A stretch of DNA of 64,000 bases, from the NCBI GenBank assembly GCA_001920415.1, contig MNJR01000139.1, forward strand, positions 74,636-138,635, written 5' to 3'. Source of the stretch: Acidobacteria bacterium 13_1_20CM_3_53_8 (lineage in GTDB: Bacteria > Acidobacteriota > Blastocatellia > Pyrinomonadales > Pyrinomonadaceae). Numbering within the stretch: position 1 is the first letter of the stretch; each line of letters opens with the position of its first letter. The translations under genes were made by a program, and so were the position numbers. The notes under the pieces are model-generated. The model was given only the letters and a program-made list of their open reading frames with translations. It was not told the origin of the DNA and ran no database searches. Positions 51,121 through 60,475 of this stretch are shown one piece after another.

Positions 51121-52870
51121 ATGAGTCGAAAACTTCTGCATCTTTCTGCCAGCGCGCTCTTCATCATCACTTTCGTGCTTTTCCCCAAAAATATTTCGCT
51201 ATCTCAAGAGACTTCGCCGTTCCCGAAATACAACGCCGTTGCAGAGTACAATGATGTAAGTGTGCAATCTCTGTACGTGCCTATGCGCGACGGCGTAAAG
51301 ATTGCGATTGACGTTGTGATGCCAAAAAGTCTGGCGGCGGGCGCGCGTATTCCAGCGATTCTTGACATGACGCGCTACTGGCGCGCGGAAAGTGGAAGCA
51401 GGCCGAGCAGCACTGCGCGTTTCTTCGCCATGCATGGCTACGCATTCATAATGGTTGACGTGCGCGGCAGCGGCGCAAGCTTCGGCGTGTGGCGCGGGCC
51501 GCAGTCGCCGGAAGAAATACGCGACGAGGGCGATTTGGTCAGTTGGATAGTCGCCCAAAGTTGGTCTAATGAAAAAGTCGGAGCGATGGGCGTATCTTAC
51601 GAAGGCTCTACGGCGCAGATGCTGGCCGTCTCGAATCATACGGCAGTCAAAGCCATCATCCCTGAGTTCCACGAATACGACGACTACACGGACATAGCTT
51701 TCCCCGGCGGCATTCTCGCCGACGAGATTATAAGAGACTGGAACGCATTCAATCATCAACTGGACGAAGGCGAAGGCTGCGCAGAACGTGGATGTTTACA
51801 AAGCTGCGCTGGCGATTACTTTCAGGGACGATAGCCCTGCGGGCTTAGGCTCGATTGACGATTTCAGCGTCTTTCATTATCAGAGAGAGATTAACGCTTC
51901 GGGCGTAGCGACATTCGGCTGGGGAAGCTGGATGGACGCAGCAACCGCAGACACTGTGATCCGTCGCTTCGTCAATTTGAGCAACCCGCAAACCGGCATC
52001 ATAGGCGCGTGGAGTCACGGCGCAGGCTACGACGCAGATCAGTTTCATCAAGTGGATGCTGATGTCACACCAACCAGAGCGCAGCAGTTGATGGAGCAAC
52101 TGCGCTTTTTCGATTACTACCTCAAAGGTGTTCGGACAGAGGCGCGTGCCCGGCACACGCTCACCTATTACACTATGGGCGAGGGGCGCTGGAAGACTAC
52201 GAAAGTTTGGCCCATCGCGGGCACAAAGACAGAGCGCTGGTATCTTGTCGAAAATCACGGCCTGTCAAAAACCGCGCCTAGCATCGCTTCGGGCGAAGAC
52301 CGTTACAGTGTTGATTTTAGTGCTACGACGGGAAAGCAGAATCGCTGGTTCACTGAAAACGGCGGGAGCGATGTCGTATACACGAACCGTGCGGATGAAG
52401 ACCGCAAGCTTCTGACTTATACAAGCGCGCCGCTCGCCTCAGATACAGAGATTACGGGTTATCCGATTATCACGCTCGACATAACTTCGACCGCGACGGA
52501 CGGCGCATTCTTCGTCTATCTGGAAGACGTGGACGAGCAGGGCAGAGTTACCTATATCACAGAGGGCGAGTTGCGCGCTCTTCATCGAAAAGTTTCCCAC
52601 GATGCGCCGCCGTACAAGATGTTCGTTCCCTTTCACTCTTTCAGAAGAAGGGACGGACAGATGTTGATTCCCGGCCAGATGGCAACGCTTAACTTCGGTC
52701 TTTTCCCAACTTCGGTTCTAATCAAAAAGGGGCATCGCATACGCATAGCCATAGCGGGTAACGACCGCCCGACTTTCGCCAGAATTCCTGCGGACGGCCA
52801 ACCCGTCATCACAGTGGCGAGAAACAAACAGCACTCGTCATTCATAGAGCTTCCAATCATAAGAAGATGA
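51121..52870 (+). pseudogene. Exported CocE/NonD family (X-Pro dipeptidyl-peptidase-like) hydrolase, broken by an internal deletion
   Basis: The first reading frame (51121-51834) has a signal peptide and the N-terminal half of the alpha/beta hydrolase: YVPMRDGVKIAIDVVMPK, VDVRGSGASFGVW, and the nucleophile elbow GVSYEGST. Near 51765-51785 the family text moves to another frame: KAAQNVDVYKAALAITFRDDSPAG continues to the normal C-terminus at 52870, including the Asp region GWGSWMDAATADT, the His motif GAWSHG and the jelly-roll domain (HRIRIAIAGNDRPTFAR). Relatives have several tens of residues of cap domain between these parts. Their loss in a length not divisible by three explains the frame change. 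The triad residues themselves remain, split over two frames. Confidence 0.85.
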
Positions 52871-52871
52871 A

Positions 52872-53003
52872 GGAAGAAAGAAGGCAAAAGGTAAAAGTAA
52901 AAAGGCAAAAGTTAGGGGAAGCCAATCTTTTATTAAAAGTAGTTTGCGGCCTTCCTTTTGCCTTTTACCTTTTGACTTTTACCTTCTTTCTTCCCTCATC
53001 CTT
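52872..53003. repeat. Family A inverted repeat, copy A9
   Basis: The outer arm GAAGGAAGAAAGAAGGCAAA and following purines (52872-52911) face pyrimidine arms (52955-53003) that end TTCTTTCTTCCCTC. The centre is GGAAGCCAATC/TTAAAAGTAG. It starts right at the CocE stop codon. Confidence 0.83.
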
Positions 53004-53115
53004 GCCTTTCCGCCGCGTGTTGGCGTAATTTCACCCCAGCAATTATTTTCAATAAAACTTGAAGACCGGCGAAGCGTACGCCTTCGCGCGCCTCTTCATC
53101 CGAAGCGGAGGAGAT

Positions 53116-54453
53116 ATGAGCGCTAACGCTAACCAGAACACCCTGACAATCACGGACAATCGCACGGGCAAACAGTACGAAGTGCCAATCGAGAACGGCA
53201 CTATACGCGCGATGGATTTAAGGAAGATAAAGACTGGGGACGACGACTTCGGACTGATGACCTACGATCCGGCTTTCATGAACACGGCGTCGTGCAAGAG
53301 CACTATCACGTTTATTGACGGAGATCGTGGAATACTTCGTTATCGCGGTTATCCCATTGAGCAGCTTGCAGAGCAGAGCACTTATTTGGAAGTCGCTTAC
53401 CTGCTGCTTTACGGAGAGCTTCCTACCAAAGAGCAGTTGGCCGAATGGGAATGGAACATCACGCATCACACCTTCATACACGAGAGCATAAAAAAGGTTA
53501 TTGACGAGTTTAATTACGATGCACACCCTATGGGAATTTTCATAGGCACTGTAGGCGCGCTCTCGACCTTCTACCCCGAAGCGAAAGATATTTTCGATGT
53601 TGATTGCAGACGCAAACAGATTCATCGGCTGATTGCAAAGGTGGCTACGATTGCGGGCTTCTCTTACCGTCACCGCAAGGGATTGCCTTACGTCTACCCG
53701 GACAATGATCTCTCCTACACAGGCAATTTTCTGAACATGATGTTCAAGACGACAGAGGTGAAGTATCAGCCGAATGCTGTTCTTGAACGAGCGCTCAACG
53801 TCCTCTTCATACTTCACGCAGACCACGAGCAGAACTGTTCTACGAACGCCATGCGCTCAATCGGCAGCGCGCACACAGACCCTTATTCGTCGCTAGCGGG
53901 TGCGGCTGCCGCTCTCTATGGCCCATTGCACGGAGGCGCGAACGAGGCAGTCCTGCGCATGCTCAACGAGATAGGCTCGGTTGATCGCGTGCCCGAATAT
54001 GTGAAACGAGTTAAGGCGGGCGAGTTTCGTCTGATGGGATTCGGCCACCGCGTCTACAAAAACTATGACCCGCGCGCGAAGATAATCAAGCAGATAGCTT
54101 ACGAAGTTTTTGAAGTGACGGGCAAAGACCCGCTGCTTGATCTGGCGCTCGAACTCGAACGCATAGCGTTAGAAGACGAGTATTTCGTCAAACGGAAACT
54201 CTATCCGAACGTTGATTTCTATTCCGGGATAATCTACCGCGCTATGGGATTTCCGGTTGACATGTTCCCTGTGCTCTTCGCCATCCCGCGCACTTCCGGC
54301 TGGATTTCTCAGTGGGTGGAATTGCTCGAAGACGCGGATCAGAAGATTGCGCGACCGCGCCAGATTTATCTGGGCTACGACGAACGCGATTACATGCCTA
54401 TTGAAGAGCGCAAGTCTCAGATTGAGAGCAAGGCTAGAAGCGAAGGAGCTTAA
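53116..54453 (+). CDS. gltA: Citrate synthase
   Basis: 445 residues from ATG 53116, with GGAGGAGAT upstream. Condenses acetyl-CoA with oxaloacetate in the TCA cycle. The catalytic residues are in the HGG motif (GPLHGGANE), the second His (MGFGHRVYKN) and the Asp (NVDFYSG). LHADHEQNCST and PRQIYLGYDERDYMP complete the family. Type II (hexameric-type) length with the N-terminal beta-domain. Confidence 0.95.
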   Translation: MSANANQNTLTITDNRTGKQYEVPIENGTIRAMDLRKIKTGDDDFGLMTYDPAFMNTASCKSTITFIDGDRGILRYRGYPIEQLAEQSTYLEVAYLLLYGELPTKEQLAEWEWNITHHTFIHESIKKVIDEFNYDAHPMGIFIGTVGALSTFYPEAKDIFDVDCRRKQIHRLIAKVATIAGFSYRHRKGLPYVYPDNDLSYTGNFLNMMFKTTEVKYQPNAVLERALNVLFILHADHEQNCSTNAMRSIGSAHTDPYSSLAGAAAALYGPLHGGANEAVLRMLNEIGSVDRVPEYVKRVKAGEFRLMGFGHRVYKNYDPRAKIIKQIAYEVFEVTGKDPLLDLALELERIALEDEYFVKRKLYPNVDFYSGIIYRAMGFPVDMFPVLFAIPRTSGWISQWVELLEDADQKIARPRQIYLGYDERDYMPIEERKSQIESKARSEGA

Positions 54454-54471
54454 TCTATAGGAAGCGTAGTC

Positions 54472-54597
54472 TCTTTGCGGTCTTTGCTCTTTTCTTTGCG
54501 CCTTTGCGAGAACCTGCAACTCTCATTAATCTTGAGCATCAAGAGAATTGAGGGTTCTCGCAAAGGCGCAAAGGGAAATACTTAAGCTCGCAAAGGG
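54472..54597. repeat. Nested family C inverted repeat, copy C3
   Basis: Outer CTCTTTGCGG / CTCGCAAAGGGG and inner TTTGCGCCTTTGCGAGAACC / GGTTCTCGCAAAGGCGCAAA arms surround AATCTTGAGCATCAAGAGAATT. It lies just after citrate synthase. Confidence 0.88.
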
Positions 54598-54656
54598 GTT
54601 GAGTACCTACTTATGGCTTTGGAATGAAGTTCAGGTTTTTAGTGAGAGTAATTATA

Positions 54657-54686
54657 TTGACAGTTCGGCAAAAGAGTTCATATAGT
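54657..54686 (+). promoter_or_regulatory. Consensus-like sigma-70 promoter of the Cys-rich/efflux cluster
   Basis: TTGACA (54657-54662), 18 bp, TATAGT (54681-54686). The expected transcription start (about 54692-54695) is only a few nucleotides before ATG 54698, so the mRNA would be nearly leaderless. Confidence 0.7.
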
Positions 54687-54697
54687 TTCAACTGACA

Positions 54698-55072
54698 ATG
54701 ACGAAGTGGCTCGCATCTCTTGTTCTCATCGTGGCGCTGGGCAGTAGTGTGCTGGCGGGAAGACCCGCGCACATGGACGAGAACGGCACGATGAGCGGGA
54801 TGCGTTGCTGCCATCTGGCCGAGATGCAACAGGACGCGCCGGAAGTTTTGAGCGCAAAACTCTGCTGCCTTATGAACTGTCAGCAGCCGGGACAGACTGA
54901 AACGACTACAACTGCCCGGAACATTTCGTCGCTCGTCGTCATCACACTTCATCCGGCGCTTCTTCAATCAATAGTTTCCGCGCGAGATGTTCGACCCAAC
55001 GGAGCGCGCACCTGCGCCGCTTCCACAGAATCACAACCAACCTACATACGTCACTCCGCACTTCTGATCTAG
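54698..55072 (+). CDS. Small exported Cys-rich protein near the metal efflux genes
   Basis: 124 residues with a signal peptide (MTKWLASLVLIVALGSSVLAG) and a short Met/Cys cluster (MDENGTMSGMRCCHLAEMQQ, then KLCCLMNC) that could bind copper or silver. No family recognised. It stands at the head of the efflux cluster, 247 bp before the lipoprotein gene. No Shine-Dalgarno is visible, consistent with a leaderless message. 55073-55318 holds nothing else I can support. Confidence 0.65.
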   Translation: MTKWLASLVLIVALGSSVLAGRPAHMDENGTMSGMRCCHLAEMQQDAPEVLSAKLCCLMNCQQPGQTETTTTARNISSLVVITLHPALLQSIVSARDVRPNGARTCAASTESQPTYIRHSALLI

Positions 55073-55318
55073 CACACCAGAGAGCCGTAGTGTGTCTTCC
55101 AGTAAGCTTTCGGTCGAAAGCGAAGATGAAGATTTTGCTGGCGAGCGATGTCTTCTACGTCAGCGTCTTCAGAATTCGCAGGACTGACCGAGATAGCTTT
55201 GAGCGGGAAGACGCATGTGGCCTTGCTCTGTCTACATCAGAGCGTGGGCTATGTTTCTAATCACTAAGTTCATCAAGAGTAGCTTTTATTCAAGTTTCGG
55301 TTTCGGAGGAATAATCGT

Positions 55319-55741
55319 ATGCGAAAGCTCGCACTCATCTTCATTCTCGTAGCCCTTCTTTCGCTTCTCGTCGCGTGCGGCTCGAAAGGCGTTGACCGAG
55401 GTAAAGCGGTCAAGAGCGCGCCAGCAGGTAACAACCTGACTGTGACGCTCTCTACGCCGGACGGCGTTCTGCATCACGGCAACGGCCAGACTTTCATGCT
55501 CTCTTTCACTGATGCTTCCGGCAAAACCGTTGAAGTCGGCGCGGCGGCGCTTACGTTTCACATGCCTGCGATGGGCGCTATGGGAGCTATGAACAACGCG
55601 TCCACCTTGACGACCACCAACACGCCCGGCGTTTACAGGGGTCTTGCGAACGTAGAGATGGCTGGCGAGTGGCAGGCGCAAGTCACCTACGAAGGCCCGG
55701 CGGGTCGCGGCCAGGTCAGTTTGCCCGTCACAGCACAATAG
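55319..55741 (+). CDS. YtkA/FixH-like lipoprotein
   Basis: 140 residues. Lipobox LLVACGSKG (lipidated Cys20), then one YtkA-like beta domain (LTVTLSTPDGVLHHGNGQTFMLSF ... TTTNTPGVYRGLANVEMAGEWQAQVTYEG). HMPAMGAMGAMNN is a Met/His-rich loop suited to Cu(I)/Ag(I). GGAGGA precedes the ATG. Probably a periplasmic or membrane-anchored metal-handling accessory to the efflux pump that follows. Confidence 0.8.
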   Translation: MRKLALIFILVALLSLLVACGSKGVDRGKAVKSAPAGNNLTVTLSTPDGVLHHGNGQTFMLSFTDASGKTVEVGAAALTFHMPAMGAMGAMNNASTLTTTNTPGVYRGLANVEMAGEWQAQVTYEGPAGRGQVSLPVTAQ

Positions 55742-55744
55742 AGC

Positions 55745-55876
55745 AGTGAGGAGTGACAAGAATAATTTTTAATCTTTAATTCCTAGTTTTTAGTAAAAGA
55801 GCATAGCTTCTTTCTTAATACTGAAAACTAAAATCTTAAAATTAAAGATTAAAAATTATTCTTGTCACTCCTCACT
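55745..55876. repeat. Family D inverted repeat (copy D2) with a family E palindrome in its loop
   Basis: Outer arms AGTGAGGAGTGACAAGAATA... (55745-55781) and its complement (55840-55876) are identical over 37 bp. Inside them sits an imperfect family E hairpin (TAGTTTTTAGTA / TACTGAAAACTAAAA, 55784-55834). It separates the lipoprotein gene from cusA. Confidence 0.92.
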
Positions 55877-55889
55877 CGTCACTTCTTTT

Positions 55890-58800
55890 ATGATTCACAA
55901 GCTGATCGAATTAAGTCTGAAGAATCGCGGCATTGTTCTGGTGGTGTATCTGGCGCTCGCTTTGTGGGGCTACTGGGCGCTTGTGCGAACGCCGATTGAT
56001 GCTATACCCGATCTTTCGGACAACCAGGTGATTGTGTTTACGGACTGGACTGGGCGCTCGCCGCAGGAGGTCGAGGATCAGGTGACGTATCCGCTCGTCA
56101 CCAATCTGCAAGGGCTGCCCGGCGTGCGCACCGTTCGAGCAAGCTCCGCGTTCAGCTTCTCTATGATTAACATCATCTTCGAGGACAACGTTGAGCTTTA
56201 CTGGGCGCGAACGCGCGTTTTGGAGAGATTGAATTTAGTCGCACAGCAGTTGCCGCAGGGCGTGACGCCAACATTGGGGCCGGACGCGACGGGCGTAGGG
56301 CAAGTCTTCTGGTACACGCTCGAAAGTGACCGTATGAACTTGAGAGACTTGCGAACGCTGCAAGACTGGTTCGTGCGCTATCAACTGAACTCTGTGCCCG
56401 GCGTCGCGGAAGTTGCGAGCGTGGGCGGTTACGTTCAGCAGTATCAGGTTGACGTTGACCCGAACAAACTTCGCAGCTACAACCTGCCGCTCTCAACAGT
56501 TGTAGAAGCGGTCAAGCGCTCGAACTCGAACGTGGGCGGAAACGTTCTGGAGCAATCGGGACAATGGACTGTTGTTCGCGGGCTTGGGTTGATTGAATCG
56601 GTTGACGACGTTGCGAACATCGTCATAAGCGCGTCGAACGGCACTCCTATCTACGTTCGCAACGTTGCCGACGTAAAGATTGGCAACGCATTTCGCACGG
56701 GCGCGCTCGACCGTGACGGAAGAGAGGCGGTTGGCGGCGTGGTCGTCGCGCGCTACGGCGTCAACACGCTGGATGTAATTCAGGCGGTCAAAGAGAAGAT
56801 CAATTCGATTCAAGCTGGACTGCCGCAAGGTGTTCGCATAGTTCCGTTTTACGACCGCACGCAATTGATTGAGCGCGCAACCAGCACGCTCAAGCGCACG
56901 CTCATAGAAGAGCTAATCCTTGTCACGCTCGCGCACATAATCTTCCTGGCTCACTTTCGCTCCATCCTCATCGTCACGATTCCTCTGCCGCTCGCAGTTC
57001 TCATCTCATTTCTTTTCATGCACTACATGGGGATTAGTTCCAACTTGATGTCGCTCTCAGGGATAGCAATCGCAATCGGCGTGTTGGTTGACGCTGGAAT
57101 TGTGGTTACGGAGAACGCTTTTCGTTTTATGGAGAAGCGCGGGGTTGATCCGAAGGATAGACCGAAGGTCTGGAAGACAGTTCTGGATTCCACAAAGCTG
57201 GTCGGGCGTCCAGTCTTCTTCTCTATGGCGATAATCATACTCGCCTTCATCCCAGTCTTTTCATTAACGGGACAGGAAGGAAAACTCTTTCACCCGCTCG
57301 CATTCACAAAAACTTTTGCGATGGTGGGAGCGACCGTTATCGCCGTCACTCTTGTGCCAGTGCTCTGCACATATCTTCTAGGCGGGAAGTTTCATTCCGA
57401 AAAATCGAATCCTGTGATGCGTTTTCTTCAAGCTATTTACCGCCCGGCATTGAGGTTCGCGCTATCGAACAGAGTTCTAACAGTTTCGCTCGCAGTCTTG
57501 TTGTTCACAGGCGCAATCTTTCTGGCAACGCGCATAGGCAAAGAGTTCATGCCGCCTTTGAACGAAGGCGATTTGATGTTCATGCCCGTGACTGATCCCG
57601 CAATATCAATTGACGAAGCTCTACGGATTACCAGCCGTCAGGATGAGATTCTTAAAAGCTTTCAGGAAGTTGAGTGGGCTGTCGGAAAAGCTGGACGCGC
57701 GGAAACTTCTACAGACCCGTCGCCCGTGAATATGAACGAGACGATTGTTCACTTGAAGCCGCAAGGTGAGTGGCGACGAGGCGTAACGCGCGAACGGCTT
57801 ATAGCTGAGATGGACGAACAGCTTCGTATGCCGGGCGTGACGAATATCTGGACGCAGCCCATCATCAATCGCATAGACATGCTCTCGACCGGAATACGCT
57901 CGCAGGTCGGAATAAAAATTTTCGGCAACGACTTGAAGGTTCTGGAAAATCTTTCCCGTCAGATTGCGGACGTGGTGAAAACTGTTCCGGGCGCAACGGA
58001 CGTTTACCCGGAACAGATAGGCGGCACGCCCTACGTTGACATACGCATCAATCGCCAACGGGCAGCGCGATACGGCATTGCTGTCTCTACGATTGAAGAC
58101 GCGATTGAGAAGGGCATAGGAGAGACGAATCTTTCTGTGACGATAGAAGGCCGAAGACGTTTTCCAGTGCGCGTTCGTTACGCGCCTGAATTTCGCAGCA
58201 ACCCGGATGCTTTAGGACAAATTCCAATCACGTCTCCGACGGGCGCGCCCGTTCCGCTCTCGCTCCTGGCGGACATTCGCACAACCGTTGGGCCAGCGAT
58301 GATTTCGAGCGAGAACGGATTGCTGCGCGGCACTGTTCTTTTGAACGTGCGCGGGCGCGACGTGGGAAGTTTTGTAGAAGAGGCGCAGCCTCAGATTATA
58401 AGGAACGTAAAACTCCCGGCAGGTTATTACATAGCCTGGAGCGGACAGTATGAGAATCAGTTGCGCGCTCGCAATCGTCTGCTGCTCGTAGTTCCACTTG
58501 TGCTTGTAATCATCTTCGGCCTTCTTTATCTCACATATCACTCTGCGCTCGAAGCCGCGCACGTTCTGCTCGCAGTGCCTTTTGCGCTTACAGGCGGCGT
58601 CTATCTGCTCTGGTTGCTCAATTACAATTTCTCTGTAGCCGTATGGGTTGGATTCATAGCGCTCTTTGGCACGGCTGTGCAGACGGGTGTGGTGATGGTG
58701 ATTTATCTGGAAGAGGCTGTTGAAAGAAAGAGGAGAGAGACGGGGCGTTTGACGCGGGCGGCGTTGATGGAGGCCGTGACGGAAGGCGCGCTGCTAAGAT

Positions 58801-59066
58801 TGAGGCCGAAGGTGATGACGGTTTCGACCGTCGTCGCAGGACTTTTGCCGATTATGTGGAGCACAAGCGCCGGCTCTGAAGTGATGAAGCCGCTCGCAAC
58901 GCCTGTGCTCGGCGGAATGGTTTCGAGTCTTCTGCACGTGCTCATAGTCACGCCCGTCATCTTCTATTCGATTCGCGCGCGGGTGTTGAAAAGAGAAGAG
59001 GCGCGAGGCGCAAGTGAGAGAATTTCGGATGACGTTGCGGAACGCGCATTAGAGGTGAAGCAATGA
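55890..59066 (+). CDS. cusA: Heavy-metal RND efflux pump, CusA-type (Cu+/Ag+)
   Basis: 1058 residues, complete HME-RND architecture with 12 membrane helices and two large periplasmic loops. Proton-relay D401 lies in [20 protein letters not shown]. The three methionines that bind Cu+/Ag+ in E. coli CusA have exact counterparts: M565 (DLMFMPV), M615 (PVNMNET) and M664 (NRIDMLSTG), all at the same offset of 8. That favours monovalent copper or silver over the zinc/cobalt CzcA group. The ATG of the TolC-like gene overlaps its stop by 4 bp. Confidence 0.92.
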   Translation: MIHKLIELSLKNRGIVLVVYLALALWGYWALVRTPIDAIPDLSDNQVIVFTDWTGRSPQEVEDQVTYPLVTNLQGLPGVRTVRASSAFSFSMINIIFEDNVELYWARTRVLERLNLVAQQLPQGVTPTLGPDATGVGQVFWYTLESDRMNLRDLRTLQDWFVRYQLNSVPGVAEVASVGGYVQQYQVDVDPNKLRSYNLPLSTVVEAVKRSNSNVGGNVLEQSGQWTVVRGLGLIESVDDVANIVISASNGTPIYVRNVADVKIGNAFRTGALDRDGREAVGGVVVARYGVNTLDVIQAVKEKINSIQAGLPQGVRIVPFYDRTQLIERATSTLKRTLIEELILVTLAHIIFLAHFRSILIVTIPLPLAVLISFLFMHYMGISSNLMSLSGIAIAIGVLVDAGIVVTENAFRFMEKRGVDPKDRPKVWKTVLDSTKLVGRPVFFSMAIIILAFIPVFSLTGQEGKLFHPLAFTKTFAMVGATVIAVTLVPVLCTYLLGGKFHSEKSNPVMRFLQAIYRPALRFALSNRVLTVSLAVLLFTGAIFLATRIGKEFMPPLNEGDLMFMPVTDPAISIDEALRITSRQDEILKSFQEVEWAVGKAGRAETSTDPSPVNMNETIVHLKPQGEWRRGVTRERLIAEMDEQLRMPGVTNIWTQPIINRIDMLSTGIRSQVGIKIFGNDLKVLENLSRQIADVVKTVPGATDVYPEQIGGTPYVDIRINRQRAARYGIAVSTIEDAIEKGIGETNLSVTIEGRRRFPVRVRYAPEFRSNPDALGQIPITSPTGAPVPLSLLADIRTTVGPAMISSENGLLRGTVLLNVRGRDVGSFVEEAQPQIIRNVKLPAGYYIAWSGQYENQLRARNRLLLVVPLVLVIIFGLLYLTYHSALEAAHVLLAVPFALTGGVYLLWLLNYNFSVAVWVGFIALFGTAVQTGVVMVIYLEEAVERKRRETGRLTRAALMEAVTEGALLRLRPKVMTVSTVVAGLLPIMWSTSAGSEVMKPLATPVLGGMVSSLLHVLIVTPVIFYSIRARVLKREEARGASERISDDVAERALEVKQ

Positions 59067-60475
59067 GAAGAGTTGGAAAGATAAGTTGGCCGATAGTTCT
59101 GGCGTTGACGGCTTTGCAGATTCTGCAAGCTGCAAAGATAGTTTCGGCGCAGACCGATGCAGCATCGCAAAACGTAAGCGCTCAGACGCAGAACGCTGGC
59201 GCTACTGATCAGCAGAGCGAGCGCACGCCTGGCTTATCAAGCTTCATTGACATGACGGGCGGCGTGACCGCTGACGATCTGGTTGCTTACGCGCTCGCGC
59301 ATAACGGGGAGTTGCTTGCTATGCGCGAAGAGGTTGAGGCCGCACGCGCGCTTGTTAAGCAAGCAGGGTTTAGGGCTAATCCAATGCTCGAAGCGAGCGG
59401 AGCGCGAGCCGTCAACACGAGCGACAATAGCCTTATGATTTCCGGCAGATTGCCTCTTGAGCTTGGCGGACGCCGCGAGGCGCGCACTCTAGTGGCGGAG
59501 CGCGAGGTTGAAGTCAGAGAAAGAATGCTGGCAGACCGCGAGCGAACACTTTCAGCCGAAGTGCGCGCGAAATTCGGTGAAGCGTTAGCGCAAGTTCTGA
59601 AGCTTGGGTTTACGGAAGAGCTTCTGGAAACGAGCCGTCGCGGTTACAAACTCGTTGTGGCGCGCGTTGTAGAAGGGCGCACGCCGCCTCTGGAGCAGAA
59701 CATGGTTCTGGTCGAAGTCAACCGCCTGCGATCTATGCGAGAGACAGGCGTGGGACGAGTTGAAGTTGCCATGCTTGAGCTTCGTAATCTGGCGGGCATG
59801 ACGCCGGACGAACCGCTTCGATTGCGCGGCAGCTTCGACAACCTTATAGAGCAGACGCCAACGCTCGCAGAAGCGACCGAGCGAGCGCTTGCGGAGAGAC
59901 CGGACTTGCAGGCAACGCGCGCAACGGAAAGATTAGCAGAGGCTCGCATCGCAGAAGCTCGTGCGATGGGGCGTGCCGATGCAAGCCTCACAGCAGGTTA
60001 TCAGCGAATGAGTTCGAGCTTTCCCGTAAACGGCATCAACGAGCGCGGCCAGCTTGCGCCCGTCGCCGATACGTTTCACTTTCTAACGTTCGGCGTCTCG
60101 GTTGACCTGCCCGTGCGGAACAAGAATCAGGGAATGATTGAGGCAGCAGTTGATGAAGTTGAAGCCGCAAAGCGCAGGCGCGAGTATGCAGAGTTGACTG
60201 TGCGGCGCGAAGTCGCTTCGGCCTACGCGAAGTATGAGCGAGCGGCGCGCTCTATGGAAATTTTTCGCGTGGGCGTACAGGAGCAGGCGGGCGCGAATCT
60301 GAACGTCGTCAGGCAGACTTACGAACTAGGCTCTAAAACATTGCTCGATTACATAGCCGAGCAGCGTCGCTTCATTGAAGTCGAGAACGAATACATTGAC
60401 GCAGTGCTCGACACATATCTAGCGCGGGTGGAGATTGAGCGCGCAACGAGTGCGCCGGAGTTGATTAGAAGATGA
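59063..60475 (+). CDS. TolC-family outer-membrane efflux protein (CusC/CzcC-like)
   Basis: 470 residues with a signal peptide ([20 protein letters not shown]). Two internally repeated halves of coiled-coil helices are visible ([103 protein letters not shown]). Forms the outer-membrane channel of the pump. ATGA overlaps join it to cusA and to the adaptor gene. Confidence 0.9.
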   Translation: MRRVGKISWPIVLALTALQILQAAKIVSAQTDAASQNVSAQTQNAGATDQQSERTPGLSSFIDMTGGVTADDLVAYALAHNGELLAMREEVEAARALVKQAGFRANPMLEASGARAVNTSDNSLMISGRLPLELGGRREARTLVAEREVEVRERMLADRERTLSAEVRAKFGEALAQVLKLGFTEELLETSRRGYKLVVARVVEGRTPPLEQNMVLVEVNRLRSMRETGVGRVEVAMLELRNLAGMTPDEPLRLRGSFDNLIEQTPTLAEATERALAERPDLQATRATERLAEARIAEARAMGRADASLTAGYQRMSSSFPVNGINERGQLAPVADTFHFLTFGVSVDLPVRNKNQGMIEAAVDEVEAAKRRREYAELTVRREVASAYAKYERAARSMEIFRVGVQEQAGANLNVVRQTYELGSKTLLDYIAEQRRFIEVENEYIDAVLDTYLARVEIERATSAPELIRR

